Made by a program: the position numbers and the translations under genes. The notes beneath the pieces are model-generated. The model ran no database searches. It was not told the DNA's origin and saw nothing but the letters and a program-made list of their open reading frames with translations. Positions 46,401 through 58,400 of a stretch of DNA of 64,000 nt are shown piece after piece; positions within the stretch are counted from its first letter, which is position 1; every line of letters begins with the position of its first letter. This DNA is from Cladocopium goreaui (Eukaryota > Sar > Dinophyceae > Suessiales > Symbiodiniaceae): NCBI GenBank assembly GCA_947184155.2, contig CAMXCT020005112.1, positions 273,501 to 337,500 of the forward strand, in the 5' to 3' direction.

Positions 46401-49400
46401 AATAGTACCAATCGGTCAATCCAATGATCTATCAATTTGATACTGGAACCCACCAACCATCGATATCCATTTATCATAATCCAATATAATCCAATTATTG
46501 TTGTAATCCCAGTATAATCCATATTCATATCCAGCATGTTTTCCATGATCATTGTTATTATTGATATTATATCTCATTATGATACCACAATCACTATCAT
46601 CACATACTGTCACAATAGTTGTTAATATCAATGGGAATTTCAGAATCCTAAAATGGAGGTACCTACCATATATAAGGCATATGTAAGGCCTATGTAAGGG
46701 AATATCCCCACAAAATATGGCTTTACAGGGAATATGGTTTTTTTTGGATCTTGGAATTTCGATAATATGAAATATGTGATAACCCAGCATCGAGCGACTG
46801 ATCACATCCGGCCAGATCTGCTTCTGCGGCATCTGGAAGATCAGCTGCAACGCCAGGAGCCACTGACGACCCTTCTCGCAAGCGCTGATGGCGGCATTGA
46901 AACTCACCTGGTTCCTGAGATCTGACGTATGGTGAAACAACCATGGGAAATCATGAAACATGGGGAACGAACAGAAATCTGATTTTTTGGTGGATATCAC
47001 ATTATTCATCACTATAGTATACTATAGTATACTATAGTCATATAACTTGTTGGATTTCAATGGAATTACAACTTGTTGGAATACAATACAATAAGTCAAT
47101 GTGTCTGAAAATGGGATCCCACGAAATGGCCACAATTCTATTGGGGAACACGTGGTGATTTTCTCGGATGGATTTAGAGGCACCATATGTTCACCGAAAC
47201 CCAGATGTGCCACATGTTTTTTTTAGTAAGGCATGTTTTCCTTCGAAGTGCAGCAAAGGTTGGACATTTGAATGCTATCTGCTATGCACATATGAGCACT
47301 CATATGAACATAGAAATATACTATATGATACTAATATGCAAATATACATACTTGCCATTGAAAAAATCAATCTTTGCTGAACTATGGGAGATTCCTGGAT
47401 GAAGAATGATAGCAAATCCCCCAATCCTTATCAATTCACCATTCAAGCCATTCGCCAAGATTTACCGCCTGGTTAGGGCTAACACTTGCCAATATCTTCC
47501 CAAAGAATGGGTTCCTGGGCCTTACATCGCGACCCTGAATTACCCAATTCAGTATAGGTCAAAACTATCAAGTCCCCAAAACCCCCAAATGGGCGGTTTT
47601 TTCCACCAAACATGACGTCTTTTCTGGATCCATGATCCATGTACAGCTTTTTTACATATACAGGAAGGGTTCCAAATCAACGGTTAGTCAAATACGCATC
47701 CACTTTACAAGTATCCATTAGAAGCCCCAATGAACCTATCTATAAGCCAACTCACCTACTATAAATCAACCATAAATCACAACATTGTGCTAATTAAATC
47801 CACCTTTTTAGATGTTGAAAGTTCCAATTGACCCATCGTATCCTATCATTCCCAGGGGCACCTCCTGTGCTCATTTCTGCCCACCCCTGCCCTTCACCAA
47901 AGCTTCGGTTCAACCTTGGCCCAGAGCATCTTTTCGAAGAAACATAAGGCCTAAAGACAGCGAGCAGCTGTCTAATCTGTGAAACATCAGGATTATTAAT
48001 ATGCATTTAACGAAGCATACCCTCTGGTAAACTAACATAACTATGGAAAATCACTAATTTTTATGGGAAAATCCACTATAAATGGTCATGTTCAATAGCA
48101 AACTGTTAGTTTACCAGAGGGTATGTGTTCCATATTTGTCCATCTTTTTTTCCAGCCTTCATCATTCCTCCCGCCCATCTCGGCCTGCTGCCATTGCCCT
48201 ACCTTCTCGCAGCAACTTATCACCGCGCTGTAGCTGATCACCTGAAAAGAATGATCAATGGGAGATCTCCAGGATCCAAAAATGGAGGTACTGCACCATG
48301 CAAAGCCATATTTTGCTGGGATATTCACTTACATAGGCCTTACATAGGCCTTATATATGGTAGGTACCTCCAATCTAGGATCCTGAAATGGCCATTGAAA
48401 TGAATTGAAGGATCATTTCCAGCTACAATTAGTGGGCCTTTGCCAGAAACATAAGTGGTATATAAAGTTATAGCAATCCACAAATGGATAGGATAATCAT
48501 ATAAAGAAAACACCATTTATATTCATGTATGACATCCTGGAAGCACGGTTCTGTTTGGGAGCTACTATAGTGTATAACCAATCAAACAGGGAGATCATAG
48601 AGAATTCTGATCCCCTATTCCTGGGGTTATCCCAGTAACCAAAAGACTCGATGCTAGTTTGCTACCGTCACTAGCCTTCCTGGTTGGTGTTTGAGCCCTA
48701 CCCCTCTGAAAAATGATGGAGTGAGTAACAGTTGGGATCATGAAATTCCCAATAGATGGAACGTCATAATCCATTCATTCCAAACCACCAACCAGGCCAT
48801 CTCTATTAAATTGGGACATGTTTTTCCAAGTTGGGTGACTTCAAACCAATGATGGGAGGATGGGTGTTTTGACATTGTCATAAGGTCAGCAAAAATCCAA
48901 TGGCTTGTACTGTGGCTCATGATACCCAACCTGGTTATGACTAACAGTTCGCCATGGGATTTCGATGGCCCATAGAAATAGATGGTTTACCGTTCTTAAT
49001 AGCATGGTGATTTTTCCGTGGCTATGTAAAATAACCAGATGGTAATTTTCCTATTTCTAAATGGCAATAAGCTGGACTTGTATTTTTGGACAAACCATGA
49101 CAACCGCAAAAAACAGATACCTTCAATGGGCTAAAATCGTCCAGAACAATAATGATTACTGCACAACATCCATGCGATATGTAATCAATGGTGTTGGTTT
49201 TGTCGGGAAATTTGGCCGAATCCCGTGTATGATTTTACTGTTGAAAATTTTGGTTCCCTATAAATGTCGCCTTTAATTCTAGGATGCAACAAAAACATGG
49301 AACGCTATGATCAACAAAAATAGAAACCTAATTTAAAAAGGACGTTGTGAATTAAAAGAAATGGAGATATTCCGGAGTAAGTCGTCTAAATATGGCTTGT

Positions 49401-52400
49401 TGATCCCTGCTCAAAGGTTAGGTCTATATGAAGTCAGTTGGGGTTACTATTATTACTATTCCCAATACATGGAAAAATAAAAGCTGTTCCAAACCACCAA
49501 CCAGTAACATACTGTGGATGAAAGAAATCCTGCACCATCAAAAGGATGGTTCAGAGCCTATAAATACTGGGATGTTGATCACATATCAACTGGTGCAGGA
49601 CATTTTGTTTCATCAACAGTATCACGGGTTGGTGGTATACCTACCCCTCTGAAAAATATGACTTCGTCAGTTGGGAGTATGAAATTCCCAACTGGATGGA
49701 ACAAAATTCATTCTTGTTCCAAACCACCAATCAAGTATTGTACCATAGATTATTATAGATTATTAACCATTATTATAAACCAGTTATGTTATTATAATCA
49801 TGTACCAAACCACCCACCAAATCATGTAGTCAGTGCCCATCCAGTAGTTTTGCCCCTTTTTGCGGGTTCAAACCTGCCACCCTGTAGCCTGTGGCCTGTG
49901 GCCAAGGGGCATTCGCTGGGACCTGTGCCAAAGACATCTGCTCAAACAATTCCAGGGCCTTGGCACGGCTTTGTTTGACTGATTGACATTGGGATATATA
50001 TATATATTCATTTTTGAAATGATGATGTAATTTGAGAATCAGAATTGGATTCACACAAATTGGAATTTAATATGTGGGTTTGTGGAGACCATATCAGAAT
50101 GATTTGGGTTTGATTTCTGGGCTCTTCTAATATGTTATAAAATCAAACACGTGGATTTCGCGAGGGGATTCAACCAACATTTAGTGAAGACTTACTCTCT
50201 GGTAATTTAACATAGCTATGGAAAATCACCATTATTATATAATGGGTAGTCATCAACTATTTCTATGGGTCATTTTCTATGTCGCAAACTGTTAGTCATT
50301 ACCAGAGGGTAGACCACCATTAATTCACTATTACCCATTAATAACCCCCATTAATCACCATTAATCACCATTTTCCACTGGTGAAATCAAATTTAGTGAA
50401 GACGTAGAAAACAGCATGTCAATGTTGGATTGACTCAGCGAACATGCAGATTCGATTATTTTTTTTTGATAAAAAAACAACTGCCATTTTGTTGTCTCAA
50501 ATCCACCAGGCATCACATGGATCTACCAGGTTTAACCTGTTCAATCAACAAAGAAATTGGATATATATATATATTTATATTATATTATTATATATATAAT
50601 TATATATAATTATTTATACACATTATATATACCTGATATATCCTGATATCACCAGCAAGAAAGTTGCTTGTAGACATGAACATACAAAAGTAACAAACGT
50701 AAATTGTACCTGGAACAATGCTGTAGCCCGCAAAAAGGGGAAATTCAACAACAGTGGATCATCATTTACCTATCATGTTGGTCAAAAGATGGAGAGAAAA
50801 CCATCGGATAAAACAACCGGAGGGAACAGGACATCTCGATATATAAATTGAAATACTTCACCAACCTGAACACTTTGACGAGCCACATTCGCTCTCGTGG
50901 CCTCTCCCCGGCAGAAAAAAAGGGTGACAAATTATTTCTCAATTGTCTGTATAAACTATATCTGGTTGGTGGTATACCTACCCCTCTGACAAATATGAAA
51001 GTCAGTTGCGATCATTATTCCCAATAATTATATGGAAAGTCAAAAAAATCATGTTCCAAACCACCAACCAGATATGACAGTTCACTAACCTGGACTCGGC
51101 CATTTTGGAATAGTCACCCTTCCTAACCATCCCAGTGACTTCCCGACAGGGCGTTGCTTTAATAAATCGCCAAGCTGCAAGCTGCAATTGCTCACCCTTC
51201 TCACAGGCACTGATAGCAGCACTATAACTGTAGACGTTGGGATGCACCTGGTGTCATCCATCCCCAGTCGAAAGTCACAACGTGAAAAGCAAGTCCTGTT
51301 TTCGATGCCGTGCCACATATCCACATGAAGGCATAATTTTCACGATAAGGCTGCCTATCGGAGTTCAAACTTGCCAACGATACGTTAACGCGTGGCATGT
51401 TTCTTCACTGCAAAAATAGTTATGGACGATCATCCGAGAGGGATGGAACGTTCTGAAAGATATAAAGATACCGTTCACCACTCAAATGGATATCAACCCA
51501 GGATTCATAAATCCCCAATAGAGCCCGGCGCCCACTTGGAATATCCTTCACTAATCAAAGTCCCACCAAGCTAAGGCCACATCATGGAGACGCAGTAGCA
51601 ATATTCAACAGTCTTTTTGGGGATTTCAACATTTAAATCATGTTAAATCCCCAGTTTCTAATGATCAAATCAAGTCTCTGAATCTGTCCCCACACAATTC
51701 CCCATGTTTGGGCTTTGTCTGAAATAGGGTCCAGCAAATCACCACTTTCCCTATGAACAGAACTGTTCTGGGGGTATACACCATTTTCAGACACACCAGC
51801 ATCATATTGTAGTTGGTTATGTATCCTATAAAAAAAAATCCCATTCAACTCGATGATTTCCCCAAAACACATCTCAGAAGCCCATAGAATCCCAGTTTTT
51901 ATCCACACAGAATCCCATTCTATCCCCGATTTTTTGCTGCTTTTTTTTAAAACCCTGTATTCGAGTTTCTCTGAACATCGGCGTTTTTTTTCGCGCACCT
52001 CGCGTCCCGGCATGTCCCGCAGCAAACTCAGCGCACGCTGCCACTGCTCGCCCTTCTGACAGGCGCTGATCGTGGCGCTGTAGCTGATGACGTTGGGTGA
52101 AAGGTCCTTGGTGGGAAGGGGGACCCAGGATAGGTAAGATGGACAACCAAAAATGACTGTTCATAACTAAACATATTGTTAGTTTTGATCAACAAACATG
52201 AGAAGTTATATTCATCTCAACACTTAGCTAAGATGTTAAAAGAACTAGTCTAATCAACATTTTATGATGAATATATCTAGAGCCGCATGGGATTTGTTCA
52301 ACCGACTCATGACTGGGGCCACTTTGTTGCTATGGGACAACTGGGGTCATCCAAGCATCACCAGACTGGGTCATCCATGCTGCACGAGGAAAAAGGACTG

Positions 52401-55400
52401 TGACTCAATGGATTGCTTCAAAATCTGATAAATCTGTAAGAAACCATAGTTTTCACCCTTAGGCACCTTAGGTATAGGATGATACCAGGTCCCATCATCC
52501 ACTTCAGCCATTGACCAGTAGAAAATCTGAAAAACATCAGAGCCACTTTTCTCTCAGTAAAGGCGCGCGATAAAGCGCTACGGTACAGGGACCCAATATT
52601 TGAGTGACTGATTTCAAATACATTCATCAAATACAATGTTATATTACCCTCTGGTTATTTAACATAGCCATGGAAAATGGTTCATTTATAGATGGTTTAT
52701 ATACCCATTAAAAATGGTGATTTTCCATGGCTATGTTAAATAACCAAAGGGTATCTACCCAGCCTAAAGTCTCGGATGAAAGAAATCATTGCTATCATGG
52801 CCAAAGTGTCTGCAGCACGCATGGCATCGAAGAGGAACAAGGCGCATGGCCACTGTTCGCCCTTCTCACAGGAACTGATTGCTGCGTTGTAGCTGACAAC
52901 TTCACGCTGAACGCTTGCCTCATTTTGGAGCATGACATTTGGAGCACAACTAATTGGATTGAAGAGGATTTGAATGGAGAAACATGGGATTCATGGGAAA
53001 ATCATGGAAAAAATGTCAGAGAACAAACATCGATGCTGATTGGGGATCTGTCATAATACTATATACACAAAACTACCGGCCCCGGGACCTTGCTTGACAT
53101 GTTGGGAAAGCAAACAGGTCCCGTATTGGATTAGATCGCAATCCCTTCAAACCAGTTACTGTGGTATAACATGGTATAACCAAAAAAACATCAAAAAACA
53201 CCAAAACACAACATGCTTGGGCATGTTTGGTCTAAGTACCAATGTATACTTGTTGCTGAAAATCGCCGCTGTTGATGTTCACCAGAAAAAAAAAACCACC
53301 AGGAATCAAACCTCTGAGTTGCTGTGGCCATCTGTTTGCCCAACTATTTCCAACTGTTCTTGAAGTCTCTAGTCTTTTACCATCACCCTATTCTCACTGG
53401 ATACCCCGTGTTTTTTTCCCTTTAACCTCCCCATTGTTCCAAGGATCTCTAGCCATCTGCTGGAAAATCTGCAGCGCCTGCTGCCATTCCCCGGCCTTTT
53501 CGCAGGCGCTGATGGTGGCGTTGAAGCTGATGCTGTTGCCCTCCACTCTCGACCGCTGTAGCGTCTGAAACAACCCCAGCGCCTGGCGCCAAAAATCTAC
53601 TTGGTAGAAGTGGGATCAGCAAATGTTACACATGGGATCATCATCTTAGGGTAACAAAAGGATACAAATGGGATAATGGATGGTTAATGGGATCATCAAT
53701 CCTAATATCTTAGGTAGAGTTGACAGTCAAAACTCTTACAAATTGATTGAAACCACTAATTAGTTGATGTCAAGCCGCAGCAAATGAACAAAAAATCATC
53801 AAGTTTGGCTCAGAGAAGGGACGGAGCGGAAATGTACCAGAGAAGTGACAAGCAAAATTGGATTTGGATTGTAATTCACCAGACAAGCGGAAATGGTGAT
53901 ATCATGCTAGGCTGAGGCCCCAGGCCCAGGAAATGAATGGAAGTGACATGAATGACTTGCACAACTGGGGATACAATATGATCAAACATGATCAAACAAG
54001 ATCCAACAATGAGTTATTAGTCACGCCTGGAGAAGTTCACCAAACTTGATGAACCACACATTTACCCTCTGGTAGACGTTTACAGTTTGCTATGAAAAAA
54101 TCAATTGTTTGTTTTTGTTTTATTAATCAACTATTTCAATGGGCTATTTTCAATAGCTATGTTAGTCATTACCAGAGGGTACATGGACATAGAAGCAGCA
54201 ACCATGACTGCAAAAGAGAAAACCGTCACAAGAACAAACTGGGTAACTGGACTTGGCAAGAAGACAACGGGGAAGGTGAAGTGGCTTTCAAATCGTGAAC
54301 TGCAACTTGGAGTTCCCGACTCTAAAGAACAAATGAACAAGTCAGTCTAAGTACAATAGAGCATACATGTGTATATATATATAATATGTATATACATATA
54401 TATATATGTAATATGTATAATATATATATATAAAAATAATACATATGTAATGTACATATATATATATATATATCATGCAATATCCCATATTTCAAGCAAC
54501 ACTTCCCTCTGGCTCACCCAGCGCCTGCTGCCATTGTCCTGTCTTCTCACAGGCACTGATCGCAGCGCTGTAGCCTTGTAATGTGAGGAGCCAGCCACGG
54601 CTCATAACGCGACGTTTTCACCGGGAAAACCACGGGGTAACACTCGGCTGGACACCGAACAGAAGCTACTGAACAGAAGATAACAGCACACTAATTGGAT
54701 TCAAAGTATCAGAGAAGTAGTCATACAAATATCGCAAAAATTGGGATAGGAGAAACAAAAGATGATTGTCACGAACTGCTGAAACATTCGAAAACCCAAG
54801 GGTTTATCAAGAATTTCTCTCTTATGACTGGCATTTTGAAGTACACAATGTATCCAACCCATGTTCGAACGGTCAATACTGTCAAATTTGTTATCATTAC
54901 TCTCCGGTAAACATACAAAAAAACATGGAAAAACACAATTCTTGATGGGTAATTCCACTATTTCTATGGCCATGATCAATAGCTTTTTGTATGTTTACCA
55001 GAGGGTAGTTAATAATATGGGATCCATTGTGTGGATGTACAATTCCATCACCGAATTTCCCATGGTTGATCGTTGAATCTGGATAAATTAGAAGCTTTTA
55101 ACGGTCACAGAAAAACTGGGGATGGACAAACCCTTGATCTTCCTCACATATGGGTGAGTCCCTCTCACAAGTTTCAAAGTTTCATGGGCAAATGTTTACT
55201 TGCCAAATCCTCATGAAGCTACATTTGCCCGAATCAAACTGATTGAACCAAAATCATCTTTTTAGATCTCTTCACTGACATGGGTATGGATCAATAAGGG
55301 GAATGAACATCCATTTACCAGCTATTTTGATGTTCACCAGGGGTACCAGGTTTTGACACACTGCCACATTTCTGCCCGGTTTTCCCTGTCTTCTTCGGGT

Positions 55401-58400
55401 TCCCAGTCACTGAAGATGTTCGCTCGGATGGTCTGGGAAGGCATGGCTGCGAGAAGGATCAGGGCATCTTGCCATCGATTGCCCTTCCTAACATTTTTTT
55501 TGAGGCTCTCACGAAGGAACAAAAAACCAAACATGTCCAATACCATCCAGTAAACCATGGGGTTTGTTATTCCGAAATAACAATAGCCATGGATTACCAT
55601 CCAAACATGTCCAATACAGCTATGGAAATCCATGGGTTTGTGCTGGAGGATCCCATCTAAAACCAAAGGTTTTTAGTGGTGTCAGTGTTTTACGACATTT
55701 ATTGACCAAACATAGGGATATCATATCTAAATGGAACCATAATAAATGTTTGGTGTTTACAACCATTTATTGTTTACAACATATCATATCTAATCAACAA
55801 CCAAATAATTTGAACATTTCCCTGAGTGGATTTGCCCAAATGCTTTATGATAATACCTAAACGTCCTAAACAAACAGAATCGAACAGCTTCCAGTCAGGG
55901 TTCTTTCAGTTGGATTATAAAAGTCGTCTGGTGCCGGGGGGGTGGAACCCCTAGAAAAAAAAAATGAAATGCAGGGGCCTAAGGACAAAATGCCAATAAA
56001 ATGAGAGGGCATAAGGTACTGTAAGATAGGAAAACCCAAGCAAAATACAATGGACAGGTACAAAAAAAATATGACGTCAGGCCCCCTCCACCTGGCAACT
56101 GTTGGACCTCGGGCTCCGGCATTTTCTTTTGGGTTGATCTTGGTTAGTCTTGTTTCCTTATCTGATTGGTTTTAATAATCTTTGAAGGAAAACCACCCAA
56201 AATGGCAAGACCTAACCTCCAACATACAAATAAATATAATTGGTTCCAATATGTTCCAATTCTGACATCTGGATGGTTTCTAGAAAACATACAAATAAAA
56301 TCAAAGAAATATACTGTAAATAAATTGAACAAATCTCATTGGCTGCTGTGAGCTGCCCGTGTGTCTTTTGTTGGCCAAGGGAGGCAATAGAAAATGAGGG
56401 GGGCCAACCCATTTTCGAATTTTCCATTTTCACAGCACGCACTCCTGCTAGCATCAATTTGGATCGACAACAACTGCTGTTTCAGTTCATATGCTACAAA
56501 ATGATCAGACCGTTCACAGCTGTGCATCTTTGCTATCATGCTATCTCTGTCAGTTAACTTGATGGGTTGGGCACCTCAAAAAATAAAATGCACCCACAAA
56601 ATAAAATGCTGGAGTCTGACCCCATAGTATTTTCAGATGTGCTTTATTTGTTTATTTTTTAAGGGGCTCCTGCCCCCTCATTCTCTTTAGTTACACCGAA
56701 CGGCTGTGATTATATGTTTCTATCTTTTTGGGCGTTGCGAACGTTAATCAAACGTGGACATCAAATGGCTATGGATCAATACCTATTAATACCATTTTTA
56801 GGGGGATGGACATCCATTTACCAGCTACACCCATACGCCAAAGTCCTTGCAATGTTTGCGTTTGACAGCTATTCCCAATCAAAACGCTCGCCACGACCCC
56901 TGTCCCGGCACAGACCTTGCAAAACCCCTTTCCCCATTGGAAACGCTAGCTTTAACAAGCCTTGACCAAACTATCATGGTTCTATTCGTTTTTGACCGAA
57001 TCCCATCGGAACGCCGGTTTCCAACGGGCCTTTTTTCGTGGGTACTGTTGACGCCCACAAACAAAAACGCGAAGCAGGCCCTTTTCCTAGTTTGTATACT
57101 GCAGGATGGGTTCTGATAAAGGAAAAAACGAGGTCCAAAACGAGGTACGGAAAAAGCCCCGCATCTACACACATGGACTTTGGCCCGCAAGCCGCAAACC
57201 TGCCCTTCCTTGGACCACTGGTAGCGAAACAATGACAATTTGCAGAATCCCAGCACACCGCCATGGCAGTGTAGAGATGATAATCCCAGCGTTGTGTAGA
57301 AGTACCCGGAAACAGCAACAGCAGCAGCCGTCGAACCAGCAGCCGCAGCAACAGCAAGACGCCAGTAGCTGCAGAACCCAACAGCAACCATCCCAAACAC
57401 AATGAGAACGCAACTAGCAAGATTAAAGCACTATGCTAATAGTAAAACAACGCCCTACCCCAAACACAACCTAAACGCCGCTTCGCCACTTTAGGTCTAC
57501 ATGAGATAGTAAAACAGCAACCTACCCTAAACTCTAAACACAAGCTAAACGCCGCATCGCCACGACTTCCACAAAAGCCTTCCCCCAAGCTAATTTCAAG
57601 ATTTTTGGGATTTCGCCACGACTTGGGCAGTTGGGAGTATTTTGATGTGAACTACAGGGGTACAAGGTTTTGACACACTGCCAAATGACTTGGCAGCTGC
57701 CAAGCTTCTCACATGCAGTGATGGCCGCACTGTATGTGAACACGTTCTGTTGGGCTTTCGCAGCTGGAATGCGGTGGAACAAACCTGGCCGGTGAAAAAT
57801 CCCGGCAAAGCCTCTGGGATTTTGGTGGCTAATGGTGAATTAATGGTGGTTAATAGTGAATTAATGGTGGTTAATGGAGGTTCATGGAGTTTATTAATGG
57901 CTAATAGTGAATTAATGGTGGTTTACCCTCTGGTAAAGACTAACAGTTCGCTATTGAAGCCATGGCCCATTGAAATAGTTGATTTACCTCTCAAAAGATA
58001 ACGATTTTTCCAGTTCGCAAGCTGTTAGTCAACCAGAGGCTAAATTCGGATTAGTTTCAAGATGCTTCAAGGACTTGGGGGGTCATGTTCCACTGAAAAT
58101 AAGTTGGTATATTATTAGTCCACGTGGTCAATCTTTGGTCCGCAGAACATGGTCATCTTTTGGTCTTTTGGGTAGCAACAAACTACCCAGGATTACTTTT
58201 ACCCGTCGAATGTTGGTATATGTCCCTCGTAACCACATGACCACATATCCAATCCAAAATCCAATGATTTCATCTATATAATTACTGTATCCCATTGTAA
58301 AAATTCTCAATCATTGGGTTTATAATTGTCAATTTCCCAATAGTGTGGTAAATTATACTATTTCACTCACCTGAAATGTTGGGCCATGAATGGGGATGAT

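Noticed and set aside
51090-51178. Extension of the 51.2-kb exon to a GT donor (CCAG|GTTAGT)
   Set aside because: The frame is open, but using it destroys the PPR repeat. The GC donor at 51179 joins ALELFEQM perfectly.
56879-57420. 173- and 148-codon overlapping minus frames as a gene
   Set aside because: Two different frames overlap over most of their length, with a CAG/CAA microsatellite on the other strand. They interrupt a well-supported PPR intron. Kept only as an unresolved region.
44386-57790. Plus-strand frames such as SQELMAALK and SQALMVALK
   Set aside because: These are the exact antisense of the conserved AISACEKG codons of the minus-strand PPR exons.
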